A stretch of DNA of 50,897 nucleotides from Propionivibrio sp. (GCF_016790145.1 NZ_JAEUOI010000016.1:1-50897), one strand, 5' to 3'. Shown: positions 36,308 to 45,993, numbered from the stretch's first letter. A program made the numbers and translations. The notes: generated by a model from the letters alone, not told the origin.

Positions 36308-36344
36308 GGCCTGACTTTGAAGCGGAAATCGCCCGAGTGGCAAG

Positions 36345-36986
36345 TCATGATGACCACTCGGTGAAGTCCTCAAGAGTGGCGAGGCGTGCCAGATCGGAGG
36401 GTCGATCAACATCCCACAAGATCAGCGGTTCTGCCCAGCGCAGGCCAAGCCCATCCAGACGTTCGCGTGTCTGTGCCATGACCTGTTCGCTTCCCCAGTC
36501 GATGTTTTCGAACAGTAAGGGTTGCGGTTGGCGAAGTCCGACCAGCACATAGCCGCCATCCTCGGCCGGAATGAACACGGCATCGCGTCCATCGCGCAGC
36601 ACATTGGCCGCCGTGGCTAAATGAGCGGTTTGCAGCGCCGGGCAGTCGGTACCGATCAGCAACATCGGACCCCCATGAACAGCAAAGGCATGCGCCATGC
36701 GGGTGCCAAGATCGGGCCCCAACTGACGGCTGACCTTGACTCCACAATGTGCATGCAGGGCGCGAAAAAAATGGTGCCGCGTATCCGGGGAGCACCACAA
36801 GGTTATCCTTCCTGAATCAATGCGGATGGCATTATTCAGGGCGTTCAGGATCATCCGACGTTGCAGTCGTGCCGCACCAGCAGCACCAAGCGCTGGAATC
36901 AGCCTTGTCTTCGCTGCGCCTGGCTGCGGTGCCCTGGCAAAAATGGCAATATCCACAGAATCAGCGCTGACGCGGAAGGGTGCCAT
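36345..36986 (-). CDS. TIGR04282-type glycosyltransferase (DUF2064)
   Basis: A 213-residue GT-A-fold nucleotidyl/glycosyltransferase. The start reads IAIFARAPQPGAAKTRLIPALG, typical of the TIGR04282 family, with LIGTDCPALQ as the metal-binding region and AEDGGYVLVGL and WDVDRPSDL toward the end. The family was named from clusters with arsenosugar synthesis genes, but many members lie elsewhere and their substrate is unknown. The ATG lies 26 bp inside the end of the preceding glycosyltransferase gene, so the pair is coupled. ArsM- and ArsS-type genes are absent from the window, so an arsenic role is not supported here. Confidence 0.88.
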   Translation of the reverse strand: MAPFRVSADSVDIAIFARAPQPGAAKTRLIPALGAAGAARLQRRMILNALNNAIRIDSGRITLWCSPDTRHHFFRALHAHCGVKVSRQLGPDLGTRMAHAFAVHGGPMLLIGTDCPALQTAHLATAANVLRDGRDAVFIPAEDGGYVLVGLRQPQPLLFENIDWGSEQVMAQTRERLDGLGLRWAEPLILWDVDRPSDLARLATLEDFTEWSS

Positions 36987-37659
36987 AGCGAACGGCCAGT
37001 TTGTCCGGATCCGTACCGAAAAAAAACCAGGTGCGCAAACACCACATGAGCACTATGGTGCGTAAAACACCCTGCCTTTCCCAGCGCCGACCCGAGGTGA
37101 CAACGCGTTCGCGCAGGCACGCCGGACGGGCAATTCGTTTAAGCTTCTTCGACAGGACAATATCCTCCATCAAGGGCAACTCAGGATAGCCGCCAATCCG
37201 CTCGAACACCTCCCGGCGAACAAAAATGGCCTGATCGCCGGTGGCAATGCCGCTCAGCCTGGAGCGCCAGTTCATCATGCGCTCGACGATACGCAACAAG
37301 GGGTGTGCGCCGTCGATGCGTACGTCGAATCGCCCCCAAAACGCTCCGGACGCGATGACTTCATGAACTCGCTCGAAGACAGAAGAGGGAAGGGCGGTGT
37401 CGGCATGCAGGAAAAGCAGTACCTCTGAGCTACTGGCTCGTGCGCCGGCGTTCATTTGCACAGCACGGCCGCGGGGAGAATGAGTGACCAGATCAACCAG
37501 CGGGCCTGCCTGCTCTGCCGTGCTGTCTTCGCTGCCCCCGTCAACAACAATCAGGGTAACACCCTTGCCGCGTAAAAATTGCAGCGCCTCAAGTTGCGAA
37601 CGGATCCCCGCCGCTTCATTGAGCACGGGAATAATGACCGAGAGAAAGGGCTTGGGCAT
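36961..37659 (-). CDS. TIGR04283-type family 2 glycosyltransferase
   Basis: A 232-residue GT2 enzyme starting at ATG 37659, just before the family opening PFLSVIIPVLNEAAGI. The nucleotide-sugar and metal motifs are LIVVDGGSEDST and LLFLHADTALP (DxD-like HAD), with the acceptor loop GIATGDQAIFVRREVF and PLMEDIVLSKKLKR after it. The C-terminus has a short hydrophobic stretch (IVLMWCLRTWFFFG) that could touch the membrane. It is the first gene of a three-gene unit with the TIGR04282 enzyme and the FAD oxidoreductase. TIGR04282/TIGR04283 pairs are common; the sugar and acceptor remain unknown. Confidence 0.88.
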   Translation of the reverse strand: MPKPFLSVIIPVLNEAAGIRSQLEALQFLRGKGVTLIVVDGGSEDSTAEQAGPLVDLVTHSPRGRAVQMNAGARASSSEVLLFLHADTALPSSVFERVHEVIASGAFWGRFDVRIDGAHPLLRIVERMMNWRSRLSGIATGDQAIFVRREVFERIGGYPELPLMEDIVLSKKLKRIARPACLRERVVTSGRRWERQGVLRTIVLMWCLRTWFFFGTDPDKLAVRYGTLPRQR

Positions 37660-37838
37660 TGAGAGCAGTGATGCAAAACGTATAACGGTGGGCTGGTCTA
37701 CGCCTGGCTTGGCAAGCGTCCAGGGGTTTGGCGAGCGATGTTTACACACGAATGGATGCAGCAATGCCAAGCATCAGCATTCGCATTCTATCGCGCTTGC
37801 CGGTAGCCCCCGTAACCGGCAGGAACGCTTGCCTACCT

Positions 37839-39149
37839 TTAGCGGTGCCGGCTACCGCTACGGTGTGAACCTCCGCCTGCCGGCGGCTTGCCGCTTCCGG
37901 CGCGGGTGGTATTGGCCGCACCCGGGCGTGCGCCGCCGCCGGTTCGAGCAGCGGGCGAACGCTGTCCGCCGCGTGAACCCGCCGAGCGCATCAGGATCGG
38001 TTCGGCACGGATGCTCGGATCGGGCGCGTAATCCGGATAGGGCACCACTTCAATCTGCTTTTTCAGCAGTCGCTCGATGTCATGCAGGAGCTTGAGTTCA
38101 TCGACGCAGACCAGCGAAACGGCGGCACCCTCGATCCCCGCACGCCCGGTACGGCCGATGCGATGCACGTAATCCTCGGCGACGTTCGGTAACTCGTAAT
38201 TGACGACATGCGGCAATTCGTTGATGTCGATACCGCGCGCCGCGATGTCGGTGGCGACCAGCACATGCAGCTTGCCGTTCTTGAAGTTGGCCAGTGCCCG
38301 GGTGCGCGCGTTCTGGCTCTTGTTGCCGTGAATGGCATCCGCTTCGATGCCGGCCTTGAGCAGTTTGTCGGCCAGGCCGTTGGCGCCCCACTTGGTGCGC
38401 GTAAACACCAGCACCTGATACCAGCCATTGTCACGGATCAGATCGACCAGCAGGTCACGCTTGCGTTCACGGTCAACTCGATAAACAAACTGTTTGACCA
38501 GTTCTGGCGCCGTATTGCGGCGCTCCGACTCGACGTACTCGGGGTCAATCAGGAAGCTGCCGGCCAGCGTGCGGATTTCGTCAGAAAAAGTGGCTGAAAA
38601 GAGCAGATTCTGGCGCTTCTTTGGCACCAGCTTGATGACGCGCCTGATGTCGTGAATGAAGCCCATGTCGAGCATGCGGTCGGCTTCGTCAAGTACCAGC
38701 ACCTCAACACCCGAAAGGTCGACATTGCGCTGCTGGGCGTGATCGAGCAGGCGACCGGGTGTGGCAACGAGGATGTCGACACCGTTTTTGAGTGCCGAAA
38801 TCTGCGGGTTGATGCCGACGCCGCCAAAAATGACGAGGGACTTGAACGGCAGGTGAGCACCGTAGGTACGAACGCTGTCTTCAACCTGCGCTGCCAGCTC
38901 GCGCGTCGGTGTCAGAATCAGCACCCGTATTTTGCGCGGCCCGGTCACCCGCGCGGCGGCCAGACGATTGAGAATCGGCAGGGTGAAGCCGGCGGTCTTG
39001 CCGGTACCTGTTTGCGCGCAGGCCATCAGGTCACGTCCGGCGAGTACGACCGGAATCGCCTGAGCCTGAATCGGCGTGGGGTTTTCGTAGCCTTGATCGG
39101 CGATGGAACGAAGGATCTCGGGTACCAGACCCAGTTCGGTAAATTTCAT
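37839..39149 (-). CDS. rhlE: DEAD-box ATP-dependent RNA helicase, RhlE type
   Basis: A 436-residue helicase starting at ATG 39149 (GGAG ten bases upstream), at the family opening [16 protein letters not shown]; a longer frame upstream is not helicase-like. Motifs in order: Q motif ([13 protein letters not shown]), I AQTGTGKT, Ia [49 protein letters not shown]. The tail is basic and rich in Gly, Arg and Ser ([19 protein letters not shown]), as in RhlE proteins, and probably binds RNA non-specifically. RhlE acts in ribosome assembly and RNA decay, often in the cold. It is divergent from phaC. Confidence 0.93.
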   Translation of the reverse strand: MKFTELGLVPEILRSIADQGYENPTPIQAQAIPVVLAGRDLMACAQTGTGKTAGFTLPILNRLAAARVTGPRKIRVLILTPTRELAAQVEDSVRTYGAHLPFKSLVIFGGVGINPQISALKNGVDILVATPGRLLDHAQQRNVDLSGVEVLVLDEADRMLDMGFIHDIRRVIKLVPKKRQNLLFSATFSDEIRTLAGSFLIDPEYVESERRNTAPELVKQFVYRVDRERKRDLLVDLIRDNGWYQVLVFTRTKWGANGLADKLLKAGIEADAIHGNKSQNARTRALANFKNGKLHVLVATDIAARGIDINELPHVVNYELPNVAEDYVHRIGRTGRAGIEGAAVSLVCVDELKLLHDIERLLKKQIEVVPYPDYAPDPSIRAEPILMRSAGSRGGQRSPAARTGGGARPGAANTTRAGSGKPPAGGGSHRSGSRHR

Positions 39150-39473
39150 GCGGGAGAACTCCATGCATTTGCCATGCGTGCGCGGAACACAATGACCGCC
39201 AATACACGAACCAGTCTGGGCAAACAGCAAGGGATTTGTAAGTCGGACGAGGCGAGAATGCCTGGCCAGATCGGTCGGGCGCCAAGACTGATGAATGGCG
39301 CAACGAAGAAAGCGTATTGTAGCACGACACCGGCATTGATTGATCATATATCCTTCCGTCAGCAGAAATGGCGTGTGCGAAGGATCAATCCGGCACACAC
39401 AGCCGTGCGATTCCAGTTGATGTATCGCTTCGCTATCTGCGAGCTTGCGGGATATCCTTTATCGGGCAAGGCA
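39150..39473. other. Divergent intergenic region between rhlE and phaC
   Basis: No gene is supported in this stretch. It must hold the rhlE promoter and a leader of up to ~250 nt; a minus-strand frame contiguous with rhlE stays open here but its sequence is not protein-like. I see no strong hairpin or operator. Confidence 0.5.
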
Positions 39474-39502
39474 TTGACAGTGCTCGGGTCGCAGTGCAGA
39501 AT
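39474..39502 (+). promoter_or_regulatory. Likely sigma-70 promoter of phaC
   Basis: A perfect -35 TTGACA (39474-39479), 17-base spacer and CAGAAT (39497-39502, four of six -10 positions). The phaC ATG is 64 bp downstream. Confidence 0.55.
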
Positions 39503-39566
39503 CGAATGCTGATGGTTCACCGGCGGTCTCTGCTCGTCGCACCGGTTCACACGAGAAAAAAAATAC

Positions 39567-41291
39567 ATGGCATTTTCGTCAGATTCCTTTGCTCCTGCGT
39601 CGCAGATTTTTATTCAGGTCGGTCAGACCCTGATGCAGGGTTTTGTGGACCTTCTCGGAACGCAGCCGCGGGCTCCGGGTGTTTCAGCTCCGTCGCTCGA
39701 TCTTCCCGATCCTGAGCCTCTGGTGAAGTTGCAGAAGAACCTTGTCGATCAACACCAGCACTTGTGGAATTCAATGTTGCGTGGAGAAGACCAGTCCTTG
39801 CCACCCGGGATCGAGGCGGATCCGGGTGATCGCCGATTCTCGTCACCCGAATGGAAAAGCAGCCCGGTTTTTGACTATGTCCTGCAGGCCTATCTGATCA
39901 ATTCGCATTACATCCGAGAACTGGTCGAGCTATATCCGGCCAGCGATGACAAGGCAAAAGAGCGCGCCCGGTTTCTGGCTCGCCAGTTTATTGACGCGCT
40001 GTCGCCGGCCAACTTCCTGGCCACCAACCCTGAATTCATCCGTCATGCGCTGGATACCGGCGGACAGTGCATCACCGACGGCATCAACAACCTGATCAAT
40101 GATTACGGTAAAGGTCGCGTATCCATTTCTGACGAGTCGGCGTTTGAAATCGGCAGGAATCTGGCGACGACCCCCGGCGCCGTGATTTTCGAGAATGAAC
40201 TCATCCAGTTGATTCAGTATGTGCCGACGACGCCCAGGGTCGCCCGGAGGCCGTTGCTGATTATCCCTCCGTGCATCAACAAGTTCTACGTTCTCGATCT
40301 GCAACCTGAAAATTCCTTTGTCCGCTATGCGCTCGAACAGGGCAACACGGTCTTTCTTGTTTCCTGGCGCAATCCAAAAGCCGGGCAAGGACATCTGACC
40401 TGGCACGACTATCTGGAAAGCGGACCGATTACCGCCATCGACAAGGTTCGCGAAATCTGCAAGGTCGATCAGGTGAACACGTTGGGCTGGTGCGTTGGCG
40501 GAACCCTGCTTACGAGCGCACTGGCCGTGCTCGCTGCGCGCGGTGAAGACAAGGTGGCCAGCCTGACGCTGCTCACCACCTTGCTTGATTATTCGGAGAC
40601 GGGCGAGCTTGGTCTGTTCATCGACGAACCGTCGGTGGCAGAGCGTGAGGCCAAGATGGCCCAGGGTGGCCTCCTGAAGGGGGCCGAGTTATCGAGCGTC
40701 TTTTCAATGCTGCGGGCCAACGATCTGGTGTGGAACTATGTCGTCAGCAATTACCTCAAGGGCAAACAGCCGCCGGCCTTTGACCTGCTTTACTGGAATT
40801 CGGACAGCACCAATCTGCCCGGTCCTTTTGCCTGCTGGTACCTGCGCAATCTCTATCTGGAGAATGGTCTGCGCGTTGCGGACAAACTTGAGATGTGCGG
40901 CGTCAAGGTTGATCTGGCTCGCATAGAGGCGCCAAACTATGTATTGGCGACGCGTGAGGATCACATCGTTCCCTGGAAATCCTCCTACCTCGGCACCCGG
41001 CTGCTGGGAGGAGAATCACGTTTTGTCCTCGGCGCAAGTGGCCATATCGCCGGTGTGATCAACCCGGCCAGCAAGAATAAACGCAGCTTCTGGCTTAACG
41101 AGAGCGAGCAGGGGAATGCGGATCATTGGCTCAATGGTGCGCAGGAACACAAAGGGAGCTGGTGGCAAGACTGGAGCAACTGGCTGAAACAATTTGCCGA
41201 TGGCGAGTGCGCCGCACGCATAAAACCGGGCAATGTAAAATACAAGCTCATTGAGCCGGCACCGGGTCGCTATGTCAAAGAGAAATCATGA
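39567..41291 (+). CDS. phaC: Class I polyhydroxyalkanoate synthase
   Basis: A 574-residue enzyme that polymerises (R)-3-hydroxyacyl-CoA into PHA granules. The lipase-like box is GWCVGG with nucleophile C309; the catalytic Asp is D465 (TREDHIVPW) and His H493 (GASGHIAGVINP). The N-terminal ~200 residues are the class I domain (PEWKSSPVFDYVLQAYL). The single-subunit length of ~575 is typical of class I (short-chain monomers, 3-hydroxybutyrate or valerate) rather than class III with PhaE. phaB follows on the same strand after 171 bp, then phaR; phaA is not in the window, so the ketothiolase is encoded elsewhere. Confidence 0.96.
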   Translation: MAFSSDSFAPASQIFIQVGQTLMQGFVDLLGTQPRAPGVSAPSLDLPDPEPLVKLQKNLVDQHQHLWNSMLRGEDQSLPPGIEADPGDRRFSSPEWKSSPVFDYVLQAYLINSHYIRELVELYPASDDKAKERARFLARQFIDALSPANFLATNPEFIRHALDTGGQCITDGINNLINDYGKGRVSISDESAFEIGRNLATTPGAVIFENELIQLIQYVPTTPRVARRPLLIIPPCINKFYVLDLQPENSFVRYALEQGNTVFLVSWRNPKAGQGHLTWHDYLESGPITAIDKVREICKVDQVNTLGWCVGGTLLTSALAVLAARGEDKVASLTLLTTLLDYSETGELGLFIDEPSVAEREAKMAQGGLLKGAELSSVFSMLRANDLVWNYVVSNYLKGKQPPAFDLLYWNSDSTNLPGPFACWYLRNLYLENGLRVADKLEMCGVKVDLARIEAPNYVLATREDHIVPWKSSYLGTRLLGGESRFVLGASGHIAGVINPASKNKRSFWLNESEQGNADHWLNGAQEHKGSWWQDWSNWLKQFADGECAARIKPGNVKYKLIEPAPGRYVKEKS

Positions 41292-41294
41292 GTT

Positions 41295-41300
41295 TATAAT
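41295..41300 (+). promoter_or_regulatory. Possible -10 of a separate phaB promoter
   Basis: A perfect TATAAT lies four bases after the phaC stop codon, but no good -35 is seen at the right distance. It would allow phaB to be expressed independently of phaC with a leader of ~155 nt. Confidence 0.35.
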
Positions 41301-41462
41301 GGCGATGCGCAAAGGTAGTGCTCATTGTGTGTCTTAGAAAAAAAAGAGAGAAAAATCCAAGGAGTTGTACCCGTTTCATCAATGTTGGTCGGCCTCTGTA
41401 CTGATAACCGGTAAAGGCTTTATCCCAGCTATTTCATTTGTTTTTAAACGAAAGGAAACATC

Positions 41463-42209
41463 ATGACGCAACGTATTGCTCTGGTTACAGGTGCTATGGG
41501 TGGTCTCGGTACCGCAATTTGTCAGGAGTTCGCCAAGGCAGGTCACAAGGTAGTCGCTGCCTACCATCCGGAGTTCGACAAGCCGGATGAGTGGACAAAG
41601 GATATGGTCGCCGCCGGTTTCAAGGATTTCATTATTGTCGCTGGCGATATTGCCAGTCTTGACTCGTGTGCGGCGATGGTTGCCGAGGCAGAAGCCAAAG
41701 CGGGTGGCCCTATCGATATTCTGGTGAACAACGCCGGGATTACTCGCGACCGCATGTTTGCAAAGTTGGAACTGGCCCAGTGGGATGCCGTGATTGCCAC
41801 CAACCTGACCAGCCTCTTCAACATGACCAAGCAGGTGTCGGCGAAAATGGCCGAGCGCGGCTGGGGCCGCATCATCAACATGTCGTCGATGAACGGCGTC
41901 AAGGGCCAGGCCGGCCAGTCCAACTACGCCGCGGCCAAGGCCGGTGTCATCGGTTTCACCAAGTCGCTGGCGCAGGAACTGGCCGCCAAGGGCGTGACCG
42001 TCAATGCTGTTGCCCCTGGCTATGTCGGCACCAATATGGTGATGGCGATCCGCGAGGACGTACTCAAGGGCATCGTCGACGCGATTCCGATGAAGCGGCT
42101 GTGCAAACCCGAAGAAATCGGCGGTATCTGCGCCTATCTGGCCTCTGACATCTCGGGTTACATGACGGGTGCAACCCTGAACATCAATGGCGGCAGTTAC
42201 TACCAATAA
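41463..42209 (+). CDS. phaB: Acetoacetyl-CoA reductase (NADPH-dependent SDR)
   Basis: A 248-residue short-chain dehydrogenase that reduces acetoacetyl-CoA to (R)-3-hydroxybutyryl-CoA for PhaC. The cofactor motif is TGAMGGLG; NNAG stabilises the sheet; the catalytic set is S142, Y155 and K159 (YAAAK). Segments NGVKGQAGQSNYAAAKAG and ATLNINGGSYYQ match PhaB more closely than FabG. AAAGGAAA precedes the ATG. A strong terminator follows 22 bp after the stop, so phaR is transcribed separately. Confidence 0.95.
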   Translation: MTQRIALVTGAMGGLGTAICQEFAKAGHKVVAAYHPEFDKPDEWTKDMVAAGFKDFIIVAGDIASLDSCAAMVAEAEAKAGGPIDILVNNAGITRDRMFAKLELAQWDAVIATNLTSLFNMTKQVSAKMAERGWGRIINMSSMNGVKGQAGQSNYAAAKAGVIGFTKSLAQELAAKGVTVNAVAPGYVGTNMVMAIREDVLKGIVDAIPMKRLCKPEEIGGICAYLASDISGYMTGATLNINGGSYYQ

Positions 42210-42231
42210 GCAGCCCGAAAGTGGGAACGAG

Positions 42232-42261
42232 GCAGGCTCTGTTCAGGAGCCTGCTTTTTTT
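42232..42261 (+). terminator. Intrinsic terminator after phaB
   Basis: GCAGGCTC pairs perfectly with GAGCCTGC around a seven-base loop and is followed by seven T. It ends the phaC-phaB transcription unit. Confidence 0.9.
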
Positions 42262-42267
42262 CTGATG

Positions 42268-42273
42268 TATAAT
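42268..42273 (+). promoter_or_regulatory. -10 element of phaR
   Basis: A perfect TATAAT lies just after the phaB terminator and 62 bp before the phaR start. No good -35 is seen at the usual spacing, so activation or an extended contact may be needed. PhaR is known to repress its own gene in related bacteria; no operator could be recognised with confidence. Confidence 0.5.
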
Positions 42274-42335
42274 GGTGCTTTGCAACATTGATGCGCCTGC
42301 AAGAATGTGTGTGATTTGGCAATGGAGAGGTCTGC

Positions 42336-42908
42336 ATGTCTGAGTCGTTGCGACTGGTCAAGAAATACCCGAATCGCCGTCTTTACGACACCAAAACGAG
42401 TGCCTATATCACCTTGAGCGATGTAAAAGCTCTCGTTCTGTCTCTCGAAAACTTCAAGGTGGTGGACGCCAAAACCGGTGAAGACCTGACGCGCAGCATC
42501 CTGCTACAAATCATTATCGAAGAGGAAACGGCCGGTGTTCCGCTGTTTACCACCGAACTGCTGGCACAAATGATCCGCTTTTACGGCCATGCCATGGAGG
42601 GCATGCTGGGCAAGTATCTGGAAACGAATATCAAGGCTTTTACCGAGTTCCAGAAAAAGCTTCGGGAGCAGTCGCATACGCTCTATGGTGAGAACAACAG
42701 CCAGATGCAAAGCGATATGTGGTCCCAGTTCATGAACTTTCAGGGACCGGCGATGCAGACGATGATGGCCACCTATATGGATCAGAGCAAGAAGATGGTT
42801 CATAAGATGCAGGGTCAGCTAAAGAGTCAGACGCTGAACATTTTTTCCGGCATCCAGTTGCCCGGCTTCGCCACGGAAGAAGCGATCAAGCCCAACAAAA
42901 CCGATTGA
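42336..42908 (+). CDS. phaR: Polyhydroxyalkanoate synthesis repressor PhaR
   Basis: A 190-residue regulator. The N-terminal PHB accumulation DNA-binding domain is clear (LVKKYPNRRLYDTKTSAYITLSDV), followed by the PHB-associated region (IIIEEETAGVPLFTTELLAQMIRFYG) and a Met/Gln-rich, amphipathic C-terminus that binds PHB granules. In characterised relatives PhaR represses phasin and phaR genes until nascent PHA titrates it away. It has its own promoter after the phaB terminator and is followed by rimO after 21 bp, so rimO may be read from the same promoter. Confidence 0.95.
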   Translation: MSESLRLVKKYPNRRLYDTKTSAYITLSDVKALVLSLENFKVVDAKTGEDLTRSILLQIIIEEETAGVPLFTTELLAQMIRFYGHAMEGMLGKYLETNIKAFTEFQKKLREQSHTLYGENNSQMQSDMWSQFMNFQGPAMQTMMATYMDQSKKMVHKMQGQLKSQTLNIFSGIQLPGFATEEAIKPNKTD

Positions 42909-42929
42909 CACGTCGGCTCCCCCTGTTTT

Positions 42930-44276
42930 TTGGAAAACTCCCCAGTGATTGCTGATTGCATTCAGCCGCCCAAGGTAGGCTTCGTTTCACTCGGGTGCCC
43001 CAAGGCGCTCGTCGATTCAGAACAGATCCTGACCAGGCTGCGTGCCGAGGGCTACCTGATTTCACCGTCGTATGAAGGCGCCGATCTGGTGGTCGTCAAC
43101 ACCTGTGGCTTTATCGACGCGGCGGTTGAAGAATCGCTCGATACCATCGGCGAGGCGCTCGCCGCAAACGGCAAGGTCATCGTCACCGGTTGCCTGGGGG
43201 TGAAGGACGATGTGATTCGCCAGGTGCATCCGCAGGTTCTGGCGATCACCGGTCCGCACGCCAGCGACGAGGTACTGCAGCATGTCCATGCGCACCTGCC
43301 GCAGCCGCACGACCCTTACACCAGCCTGATACCGCCGCAAGGCATCAAGCTCACGCCGCCGCATTTCGCCTACCTCAAGATTTCCGAAGGCTGCAACCAC
43401 ACCTGTACCTTCTGCATCATCCCCTCGCTGCGCGGCCCGCTGGTCAGCCGGCCGGTCGGCGATGTCTTGCTCGAAGCGAAGCATCTCGCCGAGGCCGGTG
43501 TGCGCGAGTTGCTTGTCATCTCGCAGGACACCAGTGCCTACGGCGTCGATCTGAAGTACCGCACCGGCTTCTTTGGCGGCCGTCCGGTCAAGACACGGCT
43601 CAGGGAGTTGTGCTCGGCGCTGGCCGAGTTCGGCATCTGGGTGCGCCTGCACTACGTTTACCCGTATCCGAGCGTCGATGAGCTGCTGCCGCTGATGGCC
43701 GAGGGCAAGATCCTGCCCTACCTCGATGTGCCGTTTCAGCACGCCAGTCCGCGCATCCTCAAGGCCATGAAACGCCCCGCCAGTTCGGAGAACAACCTGG
43801 AGCGCATCAACGCGTGGCGTACGGTTTGCCCGGACATCACCCTGCGCAGCACCTTCATCACCGGCTTTCCCGGCGAAACCGAAGCCGAGTTTGAAGAACT
43901 GCTCAACTTCATCGAGGAAGCGCGGCTCGACCGCGTCGGCTGCTTTGCCTATTCGCCGGTCGCCGGCGCTACGGCCAATGCCTTGCCCGGCGCGCTGCCG
44001 GACGAGGTACGCGAAGAACGCCGCCGTCGCCTGATGGACGTTCAGGAAGATATTTCCGCCGAACGGCTCGCCGCCAAAATCGGGCGCGAGATCGAGGTGC
44101 TGGTGGACGAGGTCGATGAGGAAGGCACCATCGCCCGTTCTTCGGCCGATGCACCGGAGATCGATGGGCTGGTCTTCATCAACGACTACTTCGCTGCCAA
44201 AGCGGGCGATTTCCTGCGCGTTCGCGTGCTTGACTCCGACGAGCACGACCTCTATGCCGAGATTGCCGATCGTTGA
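42930..44276 (+). CDS. rimO: Ribosomal protein S12 methylthiotransferase
   Basis: A 448-residue radical-SAM enzyme that methylthiolates the conserved Asp of ribosomal protein S12. Three domains are visible: the N-terminal UPF0004 domain whose cluster ligands are C23, C59 and C88 ([23 protein letters not shown]), the radical-SAM core with C155, C159 and C162 (CNHTCTFC), and a C-terminal TRAM domain. SLGCPK separates it from MiaB. The frame starts at TTG 42930, but GTG 42945 is possible since the conserved part begins at [10 protein letters not shown]. It lies 21 bp after phaR. Confidence 0.95.
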   Translation: MENSPVIADCIQPPKVGFVSLGCPKALVDSEQILTRLRAEGYLISPSYEGADLVVVNTCGFIDAAVEESLDTIGEALAANGKVIVTGCLGVKDDVIRQVHPQVLAITGPHASDEVLQHVHAHLPQPHDPYTSLIPPQGIKLTPPHFAYLKISEGCNHTCTFCIIPSLRGPLVSRPVGDVLLEAKHLAEAGVRELLVISQDTSAYGVDLKYRTGFFGGRPVKTRLRELCSALAEFGIWVRLHYVYPYPSVDELLPLMAEGKILPYLDVPFQHASPRILKAMKRPASSENNLERINAWRTVCPDITLRSTFITGFPGETEAEFEELLNFIEEARLDRVGCFAYSPVAGATANALPGALPDEVREERRRRLMDVQEDISAERLAAKIGREIEVLVDEVDEEGTIARSSADAPEIDGLVFINDYFAAKAGDFLRVRVLDSDEHDLYAEIADR

Positions 44277-44352
44277 TAGTTGACTGCGAAGTTAACCAGG
44301 CCAATCAGGCGAAAAATGATCGCCCGCCATTGTCGCCGAGAACACAAAGAAG

Positions 44353-44495
44353 CTGCCGTCATACCGGCGATAGCCGGTATCCAGCGCTGATGTGGATTTA
44401 CCTCCTGGTTCCCGGCCTCTGCCGCGAAGGAAATACACTCGACGAGGCTCATGGCCATGGCGTGCATCGGGTTAAGCGCGAAGCCTGGCCTCGGA
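44353..44495. repeat. Dispersed repeat, copy 3 (diverged)
   Basis: The right end GCGCGAAGCCTGGCCTCGG is the exact reverse complement of the left arm of copy 1 (positions 1972-1990). The left part holds a perfect short inverted repeat, ATACCGGC-GATA-GCCGGTAT, of REP-like type. The middle is unlike copies 1 and 2. It fills the gap between rimO and the GlcD-type gene; nothing else is seen in 44277-44592. Confidence 0.6.
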
Positions 44496-44592
44496 CTAAG
44501 ATCTACCTGCATTTGTGGGTCGGAGCAAAAATTGCTTGCGCAGCCAGCCCTTCGTGGTTAAATCCTGTTTCTGAAAGCAAGGGGTGTCCTGC

Positions 44593-45993
44593 TTGGATTT
44601 GATTGAACAACTCGTTGCCATTGTCGGCTCCGATAACATCCTGACGGCGGCCGGCGACATGGCGCCCTATCTCCTCGACTGGCGTGGGTACTATCGCGGC
44701 GCTGCACGTTGCTTGGTGCGTCCGGCATCGAGCGAAGAAGTGTCCGCCGTGGTGCGCGCCTGCGCGCAGGCTGGAGTGGCGATGGTTCCGCAGGGCGGCA
44801 ATACCAGCCTCTGCGGGGCAAGCATTCCCGATGAAGGCGGTGAAGCCGTGCTGATCTGCCTGTCCCGCTTGAACCGTATCCGGACAATTGACCTGGACAA
44901 CAGCTCGATCACGGTCGAGGCCGGTTGCCTTCTGCAGGCTGTACATGAAGCCGCATTGGCGGCCGGGCGGCTGTTTCCACTGTCGTTGGCCGCCGAGGGC
45001 AGTTGCCAGATCGGCGGCAATCTGTCGACCAATGCCGGCGGCGTGCAGGTGATACGTTACGGCAACATGCGCGAACTCACGCTTGGACTGGAAGTGGTGC
45101 TGCCCAGCGGCGAGGTCTGGAACGGCCTGCACGGGCTGCGCAAGGACAACACTGGCTACGACCTCAAGCAGCTTTTCATTGGCGCCGAGGGTACGCTCGG
45201 CATCATCACGGCGGCGGTGCTCAAGCTCTTTCCTCTGCCGCAGGCCAGCGCTACCTGTTGGCTGGCGCTCGAATCGCCGCAGGCCGCCGTGCATCTGCTG
45301 GGCGATCTGCAAAGCGCCTTTGGCGCCACGCTGACCGCCTGCGAACTCATCTCCGACGTCGCACTTGGCCTGGTGCTCAAACACATTCCAGGCGCGCAGG
45401 CGCCGCTTGCGGCAAGCCCGTGGCATCTTCTCGTCGAGCTTTCAGGTCCGGGCGAAGCGGGCGCGCTACGTTCCTCGCTGGTAAGTTTTCTCGAAAAAAT
45501 GCTCGAGCGCGGCCTGATCGGCAACGCCGTGCTGGCGCAGAGCGGCGAGCAGGCAAGGCGTTTGTGGGCGCTGCGGGAGAACATCAGCGAAGCCCAGAAG
45601 GTCGAGGGGGTAAGTATCAAGCATGACATTTCGGTACCGATCTCTTCAATCCCCAAGTTCCTTGAGCGCGCCGACGCAGCACTGAAACAAGCCTTCCCAG
45701 GCTTTCGCATCGTCGCCTTCGGCCATGTCGGCGATGGCAACCTGCATTACAACCAGTCGAAACCCGAAGCGATCGGGAACGCCGCATTCATTGCCGTGCA
45801 GCCGCAAGTCAATCGGATCGTCCACGACATCGTGCATCAACTCGGCGGCAGCATCAGCGCCGAGCACGGCATCGGTCAGCTCAAACGCGAGGAAATCCTG
45901 CGCTACAAGAGTGCGGTCGAAATGGATTTGATGCGCGCGGTCAAGAAGGCCTTTGATCCGAAGGGGCTGATGAACCCCGGGAAGGTGCTTTGA
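44593..45993 (+). CDS. GlcD-type FAD-binding dehydrogenase (2-hydroxyacid)
   Basis: A 466-residue flavoenzyme of the FAD-binding type 4 group. The FAD-binding half (~30-210) has RPASSEEVSAVVRAC, VPQGGNTSLCGAS, GNLSTNAGGVQVIRYGNMRE and GAEGTLGIITAAVLKL; the C-terminal FAD-oxidase half has the metal-ligand region FGHVGDGNLHYN and SAEHGIGQLKRE. Such enzymes oxidise D-lactate, glycolate or D-2-hydroxyglutarate to the keto acid. The related (Fe-S) subunits of glycolate oxidase are absent, which favours D-2-hydroxyglutarate or D-lactate dehydrogenase. TTG 44593 follows AAGGGG by nine bases; GTG 44584 in the same frame is directly behind it and less likely. Confidence 0.9.
   Translation: MDLIEQLVAIVGSDNILTAAGDMAPYLLDWRGYYRGAARCLVRPASSEEVSAVVRACAQAGVAMVPQGGNTSLCGASIPDEGGEAVLICLSRLNRIRTIDLDNSSITVEAGCLLQAVHEAALAAGRLFPLSLAAEGSCQIGGNLSTNAGGVQVIRYGNMRELTLGLEVVLPSGEVWNGLHGLRKDNTGYDLKQLFIGAEGTLGIITAAVLKLFPLPQASATCWLALESPQAAVHLLGDLQSAFGATLTACELISDVALGLVLKHIPGAQAPLAASPWHLLVELSGPGEAGALRSSLVSFLEKMLERGLIGNAVLAQSGEQARRLWALRENISEAQKVEGVSIKHDISVPISSIPKFLERADAALKQAFPGFRIVAFGHVGDGNLHYNQSKPEAIGNAAFIAVQPQVNRIVHDIVHQLGGSISAEHGIGQLKREEILRYKSAVEMDLMRAVKKAFDPKGLMNPGKVL

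Noticed and set aside
36961-36986. Overlap of the two glycosyltransferase genes considered as a frameshifted single gene
   Set aside because: Each protein has a complete, separate family pattern with its own N-terminal motif.
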